Positions 25,250-37,100 of a DNA stretch of 64,000 bases are shown one piece after another. Origin of the DNA: Anthonomus grandis grandis (taxonomy: Eukaryota > Arthropoda > Insecta > Coleoptera > Curculionidae). Under the pieces are notes generated by a model. That model was not told the DNA's origin. It ran no database searches and saw only the letters and a list, made by a program, of their open reading frames with translations. Every line of letters starts with the position of its first letter. Within the stretch, counting starts at the first letter, position 1. The DNA is taken from the NCBI RefSeq assembly GCF_022605725.1, contig NC_065551.1, positions 30,690,001 to 30,754,000 of the forward strand. The letters run 5' to 3'. A program made the position numbers and the translations under genes.

Positions 25250-25890
25250 TATATTTAGTGATACTTACTATTGAAATGGAAGTTCCACAAGACACAGTTT
25301 TGGGCCCATTGTTATTTATACTCGCTATTAAAAACCTCCAAATTAGATGAAGAAATAATTTTGTATGCAGATACTATATCTGTTTAGTGGCGATACTTGT
25401 AAAGCTAAGAAATAGAACAACAGAGAGGACCAGCAATAATCAAATAATAACTGCTGGATAAAAATAAAATGTCTCTAAAAAATATGCCAGATTTAAATAA
25501 ATTAAGTATTATTATGTATAGTAATGGTAGGTTGATAAAGTAACCTATTTAGGAGTACAAATTGACAAGTACCTTAAGTGGTATGAGCACAAGCTGTAGT
25601 TCTCAGTAAAAGGCTTATTCATAAATACAAAGCATTCATTACATATTTCAGATGATAATGCTTTCACACAGTAAATTTAATGCAAAATTACGTATTGAGG
25701 ATCATGTTTAGGAAGGATAGATTTCTTCTACTGAACGTTAATATTGTACACGCACATTTAAGTGGAAGTCTACTGTATTTTCATGCTACTGTCATGTTTT
25801 ACTATAAAAATCATCAGTTTAAAATAGCTTCGAATCATACTCACAACAGACGAAAAAGAAGAAATCTAAATGTACATTATATATCTGGGC
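25250..25890 (+). mobile_element. Decayed LINE RT fragment
   Basis: VPQDTVLGPLLFILAIKNLQ (usual VPQGTVLGPLLF.LYINDL) is followed by EEIILYADTISV-like palm text and then frameshifted thumb remnants with NGRLIK, EYKLTST and VLRIMFRKDRFLLLN near 25690. Many stops. Confidence 0.7.
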
Positions 25891-25895
25891 CTTGG

Positions 25896-27131
25896 TTCTA
25901 AAAGGGCCAAAGTCATTTTTTTTAGATTTGGGCTTAAGTGCATTTTTGAAATCGGCATACAGACCAGATTATGTGTAATAAGGGCCAAAGTCTATCTTTC
26001 ACAGGAAAAAAATTACAAATCTGCTAAAGGCCAATGTCAACATTTCAATTTTATACTCTTTTTTCAATAAAAGGGCCAATGTGAACATAGGCCCCAGGAA
26101 TCCAATATTATATAACTTCTTATAAGGCCAATATCGATATAAATAATTATGTACAGTGATTGTTGTTCTGGACAAAACAAAAACATTTTAATTTCTGCTA
26201 TGCTGCTAACGATTATTGAAGAATATTTTAAACGAGAAGCAAGGCATGTCAGCATATATCACAAATTTCTTATTCCGGGACATACTCATATGGAAGCCGA
26301 CCAAATTTATGCAGCCATTGAAAAGGCTAGAAAAAATACCACAGTAAAAATAGAAATTTCTAGAGACTGGGCCAATTTAATTCGTTTAGTGCCTAGGAAA
26401 CCCCCAATTTTTGTGCATGAGATGGCTCAGGAAGAATTCTTGAATTTTAAGTCACTCCTTTCGGGAAAGTTTTAGAACAAAAAAGTTAATACTTTGGGAA
26501 ACCCTGTTGTTTGGGCTAAAATAAGAGTCATTCACTATTCTACTGAAAATCCTGGTCTGCTGAAATACAAAACCACTTTTGCTGAAGACGAGCCATATCA
26601 AACTTTAAATTTATTAAGAAAATCAACCCGTAATTCCGAAAATGCAATAAAAATTTTCCCTATTAATAAAAAACCGTTAGGTATTCCAAAAAATAAAGTA
26701 CAACATTTGAGGGACTTATTACCATTTATTGATAAAAACAGTCAGCCATACTATCTGCAGTTTTAATGGACTAACTTCTTTTGAGACTGCAATTGATAAT
26801 CTTGGTGAAAGTGAAGATGATGAAGATTCGCTTTAGGTGCCTATATTTTTATCAAAATGTATGTGCAACGACTTTTACGAAGTTTTTTCTTGTGTTTTTA
26901 GTTTCATTTTGATTTTTTTAAGTTGGGCCAAAGTGTTATTAGTTTAATTTATTATTTATTAAAAAAAGGCCAATGTCAATTTTTTTTGAAAAATAAATTT
27001 ATTTTATACATTTTTAAGATTTTTTTTTAAAAACCAATATCTATGTTGTAAAAACCAAACCTAATGCGACCTCATTACCTTTAAAGTCAATTTGTCAAAA
27101 ATAGCGATTTATGACTTTGGCCCTTTTAGAA
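25896..27131 (+). mobile_element. DNA element with GGCCAA-rich ends and an RNase-H-like ORF
   Basis: CTAAAAGGGCCAAAGTCAT begins at 25898 and is exactly inverted ending at 27129; with two more flanking bases the perfect repeats are 25896-25916 and 27111-27131, and imperfect pairing extends further outward. GGCC(A)AA(A/T)GT motifs recur inside both ends (25905, 25982, 26029, 26074, 26125 on the left; 26936, 26967 and the inverse at 27115 on the right), a pattern expected of transposase-binding sites. The ORF between them is described separately. Target duplication is not clear. Confidence 0.75.
26149..26766 (+). pseudogene. RNase-H/DDE-like transposase-type ORF, frameshifted
   Basis: Two frames, 26149-26475 and 26494-26766, separated by a stop at 26473-26475, form one protein region. 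Key text: MYSDCCSGQNKN, then HKFLIPGHTHMEADQIYAAI, EKARKNTTVKIEI, SRDWANLIRLV, then AKIRVIHYSTENPGLLKYKT and ending LRDLLPFIDKNSQPYYLQF. YSDxCxGQNKN followed by FLxxGHTxMExDxxxAxIE is a pair of conserved boxes I know from a widespread, mostly uncharacterised arthropod protein family (DUF7869-like). The D and the E/D spacing suit an RNase-H fold. The first Asp of a DDE triad is upstream and missing here, so the copy is 5'-deleted. Function as a transposase is inference from its inverted repeats. Confidence 0.6.
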
Positions 27132-27149
27132 ACAAGCCACAGATATATT

Positions 27150-27460
27150 GTACCACTTCAACATAAAACAGCAAGTCAAAGATATGCAACTTATATAGCC
27201 CAAGATTTTCTACGGGATTTAGGTCTGGCGATTGCGGTGGCCACTTTAAAACATTAATTTTTTGGCCACTTTAGAACCTTAATTCTGTAAATAGGACCTA
27301 TTCTATAAGCCTAAAAGCAGCCCCACACCATGATATTGCCGCCACCATATTTTACAGTAGTAGCAACGTACTTTGCAGTTTTTCCTGCAGAATCACAAGA
27401 GATAAATTCTTCCATAAATAAATTGATAGTTTTTTATCAACGTTTCCATAAATTTCGAAA
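27150..27460 (-). mobile_element. Tc1-like transposase fragment, internally deleted
   Basis: The minus strand reads GKTAKYVATTVKYGGGNIMV, WGCF, then after a deletion NVLKWPPQSPDLNPVENLG. Both are conserved Tc1 boxes; the stretch with the second catalytic Asp is missing. Confidence 0.85.
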
Positions 27461-27699
27461 ACCCACTCGTTATAGAGTGCATAGGTACTTATATGGAAAA
27501 TATTTTTAATTAGGGAAAGTCAGCAACGTCGTATATGTTGGACTAAAATATTATGTCTTCTTTAATGTTTAATAAATCTAATACTGTAAATTTTATCGTG
27601 ACGCAGTGCTGCATTTCTTGTTAAGCTTAATAGGGTTTTTTATGATTTAAAATGCAATTCCTGTATTTTTTGGTCTGTCCTTCACGCTTTTTGTCAATG

Positions 27700-27942
27700 A
27701 ATTCGCTTAAAAGTCTCCTAAGCAAACCTAACCAGTGATGTCTGAGTAGTTCGTGTGGCCACCGTCAAAATATTTCCACCTGATGGCGTTCCGATCGGTA
27801 GACAAACGTCGAAAAACAAAAAATGTCGTCGCGAAAACAAATTTGCTCAAAATAAACTTTCACGTTATTTTTTCGAAATAACTAAAAAATAAACATAAAT
27901 CTTCGCAACATCTACAAAATGCAAGAATGGACATAGTACGAG
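27700..27942 (+). promoter_or_regulatory. Putative upstream promoter / 5' leader with short uORFs
   Basis: Compared with surroundings this stretch is richer in CG (TTCCGATCGGTAG, CGTCG, GTCGTCGCG). Two short upstream ORFs precede the ATG at 27943: MSSRKQICSK at 27823-27855 and MQEWT at 27919-27936. No TATA box is placed. It is the likely leader of first exon 1A. Confidence 0.4.
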
Positions 27943-28161
27943 ATGTCAAAAAACGCAATCGGTACGGTAAAAATCAGAGCGGCCTGCGTACCGTTTCTGA
28001 AAGAGAACTTCGACAGGATTTTGGTTCTCTTTGCGGCTATTTTAAAAGAAAAAACCCGATGTAGTAATAATAGTGAGAATACCGTGGTTTACGAGGTACT
28101 TCTTAGTGGTCCCGAGGGAATAGTAAGGACCGTAAGCGCAGATTTCATTCCCAGACTTCAG
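27943..28161 (+). CDS. Candidate first exon 1A (KH-like N terminus)
   Basis: Reads MSKNAIGTVKIRAACVPFLK, ENFDRILVLFAAILKEKTRC, then VVYEVLLSGPEGIVRTVSAD and FIPRLQ, ending CAG|gtgagt in phase 0 after 73 codons. It is + strand, has a good donor, and no other partner exon is seen downstream before 49744. Joined to exon 2, the text ...GPEG...KYVDDIC resembles the KH-like N terminus of N4BP1/KHNYN (LxGPxE...AKEYIKGIC). That protein group shares the same NYN nuclease. It could instead be a separate small gene whose other exons I missed, so the assignment is inference. Confidence 0.5.
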
Positions 28162-31100
28162 GTGAGTGTAAAATTAAATGAAGCTGTCAGACCCTACTTT
28201 ACCTAGTTTAAAACTGGGCCAGGCGGATAAATATAAACGTATTCGAGACGGATCTGACCCCACGGAAAATGGGAACATGGACACTTTTACTTTTATGTTT
28301 ATTTTTTGTAAGAACCAGATCCTCTTATGTAAATGTCAATTCATGGCATTTAAGAACATCATGAATTAAGTCTCGGGGTGCAAACTGGATGTAGATGGAA
28401 AGAGACTCATTTAAACTCTTGCTTAATTATGTCATACAATACTTTGGTGTTATCTATATTAGTAGTAGTTGGTTCAGAACATCCACACTATTAATGTTTA
28501 TTTAGGTACATTATATAAATAGGCGAGAGGAAAAACTCTGCCTTTTGTTGTCGACTAAATTATCCAAAAATATCTAAATTTACCAAATATCCTAATAAAT
28601 TCCAGAAAAGTATTGAAAATACCCACACATTTTTGTAAAATTCTCATTGTTTGCCAAGAAAAATATTTATTTCTGCTCTATTATCTGGCTAATGTTTATC
28701 TTTAATAAATCAACTGTGGAATTTTTGCAAAATTGAAAGATATGTCATATGAGGTTCAGACCTGGGATGATTGAGGTCTTATATGTCGAACCATATATAT
28801 GCACTAATGGCACAATTTGTGTAAATGTCATTCATATGTAAGGGTTATTATTTTAGTGGGCATGTACAAATGCATAGACTATAACAGAAAGAAGACCCAT
28901 CTGCTCCTTTTCAATAAGATGATTAGATAAGATTTCAATCAATGCCTGTAATAAAATTCAAACAAAATTTTATTCCAGTATTTTGTAAAAAGATAGCAGC
29001 ATCATAATTTTCCATTAAATAACCATTAACATTTCAAATTGTAATCGATAAAGTGCACTTTTTACTCACTTTTTGATCTTTAAACTTATCTGAGATCCAT
29101 GAATCCTTGACAATCTCTATGAAATGATACTTCACATCTATTGGGGTTAACTATTTAAGAAAAGTGAAATTTTATGATAATTTAAGGAGTGGCTGGACCA
29201 TCAAATGCGGTAGAAATCAATAAAGTGCACTTTTTATGTACTTTTTGATCTTTATACCTGTCTGAAATCCATGAATCCTTGACGATCCATCTGCTCCTTT
29301 TCAATAAGATGATTGAAATCTTATCTACGTAAGGTTTCAATCAATGCCTGTAATAAAATTCAAATTTGAATCCAGTATTTTGTAAAAAGATAGCAACATC
29401 ATAATTATCCATTAAATAACTATCAACATTTCATGTATCAGGGAGATTTGTACATGATTTTAAACAATTATTTTATGCCCAACTGTAATTATTTAATATT
29501 AATTTTTTTGGACTTTTTGGATTTTATAATATAAGAAAATATTTAATATTTAGTATAGTAGCCCGTCTTCTTAATAACATCTGCACATCACTTTGGTATG
29601 GATTCAATGAACTTCATGATATTTATTTACTTCTTTCCAAGTTTCCCTTATTTTTTCAAACAGTGCAATCAGTATTAGAGTACATTTGATATCTAATTTG
29701 GGTTTCAATGTAATGCCGCAAGTTCTCTATTGGATTTAAATCTGGACACTGTGATAACCAAGACATTACATTGATTTTTTCAGAGGTAACCAACTTTTAA
29801 CTTACTGAAAAGCATGCTTCAGATCATTATCATGTTGAAATATAGCTCTTAGTGGCATTGTTTCATTCAAATATGGCACTAAATTAGCTTCCAAAATATC
29901 TTGCATGAAACAATTAATTTGCACTATTGAACCGATACCACAAACTGAGAAACATCCTTATATAAGAATATTTGTTATCCCTCCATGTTTAACCGTAGTG
30001 AATATGAGATTGTGCAAATTTAAGTTGGGACTTAACATTTTTCTTTGACTGTAGAGGTTTAGACAAAAAGTGTGCTTTGCAAAGATCAACTTTGCCGCAA
30101 GTTAATTGATTTTCAACAAAATTTATTTATATGAACCAAAAATTGTTGCTATACTTATGCACAATATCTAAATAAAGAATCTTGAAATTTCGCATTCTTT
30201 GTTGTAACTAACAAAATAATGTTGTGTAAAAAGCCTTATCTTTTAATCATTAATTTCTAAGTTAGTCAATAGGCAAAGCACATTTATTATTCTTTTACTT
30301 TTAAGTTGCATATAAAATAATAGAGGGTAAACTTAATTTAAACCAAACCTTGTAGGACATAGAAAGTCTTAATCAAATAACATAGAAAAGATTTAAACAA
30401 AACTACAAAAAAAAAGCATCATACATGCATTCAAACCTATTAACTATTATTATTATTTTATTTTCGCCTGTGGATTATATTACAACATGATGTAGTTTCA
30501 TTGACCATATTCACAAAAAAACATTTTGCTAGTGAATTGCAATTGTGAGCTTCATTTTGTGAACATTTTTACCTCTATGCCAAGCACTAACATTACGTTT
30601 ACTCACCTTGATCATATGTTATAAAGTTGCAAAGAGATATTATTTTAAAAATATTCATAAGGTTAGATTCAGGTCCTAGAGCCCAATATTTGATGGTAAA
30701 GTTTTCATATCACTCTAGTGCATTAGCAGAGGTCACAGTGCAAGGCTCTCTTCCTTATTTTTGAAAAAAGACCAATGATGCCCCTGTGCTATTTGGCAAT
30801 TTTGGCTTAGTAGAAATATAGATATTTTTCATTAAAAGTTCAACGAAGATGTCACAAGTTATGCGTGACAATGTATTGTTGACCATAAAGCAACATTTTT
30901 GGGTTCTGGGGCATTCAAAAATACTATTCTATTTCCAGTACAAGATCTTACTTTATCTTAATACATTAATTCAACTATCAGTTTAATTATAAACAGTAAC
31001 AATCAACCATTCCCAGTTGGTTTCCATTTTGCATTATCATAATTGAAATTGTTTGTTTATATTACATGCAAGCATTTATTTAAGCAAATCTAATGGGCTA

Positions 31101-34100
31101 ATTAAATCGAATTTCACCACACATATTAGAACGATAATCTCTGTTTTTTTTATTGGCCATTTAGTAACATTTCAGTGATTCTGAGTAAGAATTATTTTTA
31201 GATAGTAAAGGATTTCATATACAGGATATTGCCATGGTTTGTAAATTGGAGAAAAATATGCTGAAAATGTTAAATGTAAACTACCAATATAGAATATTTT
31301 AATCTATGTAAAATTGCAAATATTTTCAATCCTTTTGCTATGCAGTGTTTGTGGAGATTGGATATTAAAATTAAGAAAACCTTATTACTATAACATTCAG
31401 CACAGTAACATAGCAGTAAGTACTTCTGATACAGTAATGTTAGCATGTAATCTTCTATAGCTGGCCCCTTTTTCGAATATACCACTAACTAACATTATTT
31501 ACAAAGAATTGAAATATATGTGTTATATATAACTAAGTATAGGATGAACCTGGTATTTATTTCAGAGTACTACAGCAAAGAAATAGAAAAAGAGCTTAAA
31601 TTTAAAAAAAATGCAGTCATAAGTGTAATCTTTTCTTTCTGAAGAGCTTATGATCGTTTAGAAATTCTAGAACTTGATAGGATAAGCAGATTCACGCTAC
31701 ACACTGTGTGTGTACTGGAAGAACATTATTTAAATCAGTGGTTCAAAGGCTATTGACCAACAATCATTCAATAATATAAATGCCAAGCAGATAAAGTGTA
31801 TGATGTAGATGAATTAAATTAAAACGTAATTTAATTAGCTTGCGAGATTCTAAATTTGGAAACATAAACATAGAAAATTTTCAATAGTAATGCAAAATAG
31901 AGTTCCAGAAAAAGTCCTCAAAGAGACAATTTTTATCAATAAGCTCAAAGATATAATATTAGTACTTATTTAGAACAACCAAATAAGCCAGAAAGAAACA
32001 ATAAATGTGAAATAGAATGAGTATCATTGCTTATTAGATATAGGCAATAATGAACAAAAATTGGCATAGGAAATTTTAGTGCAATAACTAACTTTTTGTT
32101 TATTCATGTTTTGTAACTGTGTCACTACAAGAAAATTTCTTTGCACATAAAAATCAAGCACAATAAGAAGGTGCAAATCAATAGGTCTGTTTTAATTTAA
32201 AATGAAAAACAATGGGTCCAATAATTACTGGAATTACCCTGTAGGTTTAGTTTACAAACCACAATATTTAACAAGTCAAAAACCTTCTCGACAAATAGAA
32301 GGTATGCAACAAAACAATAATATTTCAAAGAAGAAACGTATAAAAAACGGTGGGAATACCCTTGTAAACATACGTTCGAAGAAAACCATATTTTTCTACA
32401 GGTAATTGCTACCTGTCCATTGTCATTAAGATAGCTTTAAGAATGTTTATTCAATCGAAGTAAAATCAATAAATTAAAATGATTTTACCTCGATCATGAC
32501 CCCTAATGTCTAGACTTTTATTAACACTTTTGCAATGTAAATTTTGATTATTTAATTTATTTAATGATTCCTGGACTCTGGTAGTAAAACCATTAAAGTA
32601 CCTATCGAAATTAAAAAGCGGACCAAAAAAGAAAACAAAATTAATTTCAAAGTCCGGTTTCTCTATACAGCGGCAGTTAAATCTGTGATGATTTTACATC
32701 CGGGTGCGGTTCGCGTGTGCTAAAATTGGTTGCTATTATTAAACTAGATAAACGATGGCATATAAGCGTAAATCTAACGAGGGACTCGTTATAGCCCATA
32801 AAACTGGTCATTTAATTAGCTGATAAATGTATCAATAAATATAGGAAGTAAGTAAAACAGATAAGAACAAAAATGTTATTTCAGAATTTTCCATCTTACT
32901 TCTCTAAAAAAAATTGATGCAAGTTAAAGCGATTTACCAGTAAAATAATTTATACATCAACCGATTTTGATTTTTTCGGTTTGGTTAGATAGGAAATTGT
33001 ATGCCCTTTAAAATGATCTATCACACTTAGGGTAGCTATTTGAAATACAAAAGTTTGAGGTCGATAAAATATTTATGATTCCCAGACATTTTTGGTCACT
33101 ACTCGCTGGTACATCAACCGATTTAATTTTTTTTGCACTATTGAATAGACATTTTAATGCTGCTTATAATGATGTATCAGACGATGGGGGTTATTATGAG
33201 CATTTTGCAATTTTTTTTCTTTAAACTGTGTACATTTTTTAAAAAACGCTAATACAGGTATCTAGTCAAATTCTTCCAGGAATTTATGTAAAAATTTTCA
33301 GAATTTTGTTGCCACTGGTTTTTGAGATTTGGTTATTTTGTGAAATTTTTGGAAAAACAATTGACGTTTCCAAAATGATTTTTTTCCTCCAAACCTTTTC
33401 GATTTTTTGAAAAACGCTTAAATAGGTATCCTGTCAAATTATACATGAAATATATCGAGAAATTTTCAATATTTTATTTCAACTGGTTTTTGAAATATAG
33501 CTATTTTGTGAAATTTTTGGAAAAAATCGACCTTTCCGAAAATTTCTTTTTCTCAAAGTTCCATACACTTTTTTAAGAACGTTAAAATAGGTGTCCATTC
33601 AAATTATTCCGGGAATATGTATAGAAATTTTCAAAATTTTATATCCATTGTTTTTTGCAATAGGGGCATTTTGTGAAATTTTTTAAAAAAATCGACGTCT
33701 TCAATAAATGTTTTGTTTTTCAAAATTCTGTGAATTTTTTGAAAAACGTTGATCTAGGTATCCATCAGTTAAATTATCCTAGGAATATGTGTAAAAATTT
33801 TCAAAATTTTATTTCTACTGGTTTTCGCGATATGGGTAAGAATACAAGAATTGGATCCCAAGAATATGTATAGACATTTTCAGAATTTAATTTTTAATGG
33901 TTTTTGAGATATGGGCAGTTTTGAAAAAAAAATATCTTTCTAAAATAAATTCTTCTCAACATTTTGTTAATTTTTTTGAGAAATGCTGAAATTAGTGTAT
34001 AGTTAAATTATTCCTGGAATTTGTATAGAAATTTAATTTTTGTTAAGTTTTTGAGTTATGGACATTTTATAAATTTTTAAAATAAAAAATCGATTCCACA

Positions 34101-37100
34101 TTTTTTTTTCTTAAAACACTTAATTTTTAAAAAAAATGGTGAAATAGGTGTTTATTCGAATTATCCTTGGAATATATGCAGAAATTTTCAGAACTTTATT
34201 TCTGCTGGTTTTTGAAATATAAGCTTTTTGTGAAATTTTGAAAAAAATCGAGCCTCCTATCTATTTTTTTTTCGACCCTCTTCAGGGTTTTGAAAAAAAT
34301 ATATTATTTTTCAAAACCCTGTATATTTTTTGAAAAACAGTAAAATAAAAACTGGTATTTATTATACTGTTGTGACATTTTTATATCTAAGGAATTTACA
34401 AAATAAAAATGTTTAAAATTATGAATTTTCAGAAAAATATTAATTTTTAAAACGCGCCTACCTTGGTATAGGAATATGTTATATTAAATTAAAGGTAATT
34501 TAATTGGCCATTAGAGTGAAAAATAAAATATAGTGTGTTCAATTTAAAAAAATTAACTTTTTACCATTTTACTAAACGAAAGATTTTAATTTAATTTTTG
34601 AGGACGCTGCCGATAATGCTAATTGAATCAGCTTACAGGAAGTTAATCAAGATAGTCCCTTAAAATGATATTTAAGATTTGAGGTTTTTGAGAAATGAAC
34701 AATTAGTTATCCCTTGGTTGTTAACAAAAAACACGCACATTTTTTTTTTCCGAAAAAAGAAGAAAACCGCTTAAGTTAGGTTTAGAGAAGTATGACTAAA
34801 AAAAACTCAGAATGAAGCAGGGAATCAAAATATCTAAAAATATAGGATGTTCTATTTAAAAAAATCAAAGGTGTTGCTATTCTTCTATATACACGGCAAC
34901 GCTGCAGTGTTCAAAATATCTTATACCGATAGAGCGATACTACTTTTTGGTTCCTAGTTCACTTTGAAAAACTGCTGTCAAAATGGCGGCGAGACGCCAT
35001 TTTGAAAAATTAAATTAATTAGAATATATAGAAAGGTCATGCGATACATCGTTTGAAATGCTTTATGGTCTAGAATATTAAGTCATTACCTAGACCCATA
35101 ACAAAAATGGCAGCCCTTCAAAATCTTATTATTCGCATTTTTATTTCTATTTAAAATAATTATAACATTATAATAACTTTAGGTAATATAGAAATGTAAC
35201 TATTTCACTACAAAAGATGTTGAACATGTGCACCATTAACTTCAAGACAATAAAATAATCTATTGGAGAACTATTCACCAACATGTTGGAAATGCATTAA
35301 TTATGGTTTCACGTAGATCGAAGATAGATTCTGGCTGGGTGACGTAGACGACTTTTTGCTTCAAGTATAGCCCCCATAAAAAAAATCCAGAGGTGTAAGA
35401 TCGGGGGACCTGGATGGCCACTCGGTAGGCCCTCGACCACCAATCCACCGATTAGTCTTAGTATTAGTCAAATATTCTCTAACATTTCTTTTTCAGTTTC
35501 CGACTCAAATTCATGAGGATTGTCTTCAATAATCTCAAGGATGGTGTGGTTCTACCGCATTTTCCAACAGGTTTAAGTAAAGGTCCCCTCTCAAATTTTC
35601 TATTTAATTATTATTTAATTTTCGCTTTCTATTTAATTTAATTTTTCAAAATGGTGTCCCGCCGCTATTTTAAAATTTTGCAAAATGAACTAGGGACCAA
35701 AATTCCAAATTTCAAATTTTTATATAAATGTATTCAAAACATAAGAGGGGGAGGGACAATTAAGAGCCGCACTGTATATTATGATCCTATTTTATTATTA
35801 ATGTTATTTACTCTTATATACTTTTATAAATAAATATTATTTAACTATCTCGTCACTTTGCTTTACTTTGGAGGAAGAAATAAGTAATATTATTAAAATA
35901 ATAGTATATAAATTTGTGTATTTTTTATATAGTGCACTCAAAGATATACCGTTGATCTTTTGATCGCCATAAAACCCTAATTATCTGTAGTATCATAAAA
36001 CGACCCAAAATTATCGTATTTATGGTCAGAGCCGGATTAGAAATTTAATATTTACCTGCATTGCAAAATATTAAGTAAGTACGATCAATGGCAAAAAATG
36101 TAAATATGTATATTTACCTGAGCTTAGTCCAAATTAAAACTTGTGATGTTTGGTCTGTAATTACCTATCTAGGGTCTAGTATTAATAAGAAGAAATTGAG
36201 TGTGATAATTTCTTAGTGGCATTTAAGTTCCTAAATCTTTACTATCAAGAGATTTTAACTTGACGATGCTGCAGCCGAGACGTGTGGTTTGACACAAACA
36301 CTTTTGTTTCAAGTTAAGTACATACTAGGGAAATACACAATTTTCAGGAGAAAGCGAAGCGACTCCGGATAAGAGTCATTTGGATGTATTAAAAATAAAT
36401 ATTTATCAGATGTATGAAGAACAATCAAAAACTACTGTAGTTACTCTTAAGAAAAAGACTAATTAAAGACGAAGAAAATATTTCTTGTAGCATATCTAGT
36501 TTATAAAATATTTTGCTTAAAATGGGTTTTAAGTATAAGGCGACTAATAAAATCTAAGCAATAATGGAATCTCAACGATTACGGGAATGGTGTGATAAAT
36601 ACTTAACGGCTTTAAAACAATATAGGGATGAAGATCGACCAATAATTTACCTTGACGAAACTTTGTTGGATACTCATGATATCTTTACTTCATTTAGATC
36701 ATTTTCAAGTTGATCCTGTTCCCTTTATTATTTCTTCAAAACGTTGGACCTAGCACAATGGGGGTTAATGGTCTAATTGGTTTAGGGTAGTAGGAGCCAA
36801 CGGTATATCTTTGAGTGAATTATATATAATGATTAACCTTTTCTAATAAAATAATATTCTTTATTTAATTAGTAAGTTTCATTTAGAATCATTTTCAATC
36901 TGACCCTGTTCTCTTAATCACCTCTTAACAAAGTTGGACCCTTATGTTGACTTTTTGACGTTATGGTAATATAGCAGTCAACGGTATCTTTGAGTGAACT
37001 ATACCAAATTTTCAGAAAAATTCTACGTTCCATTTTCTATTTACGGCTAACGTACCGTCATCTTCATTCAATTTTTCATGAATTGAGTTTTGAGATTCTC

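Noticed and set aside
33180..34340. CRISPR-like repeat array
   Set aside because: Units of ~165 bp are continuous and diverged, with no repeat-spacer pattern, and the context is eukaryotic.
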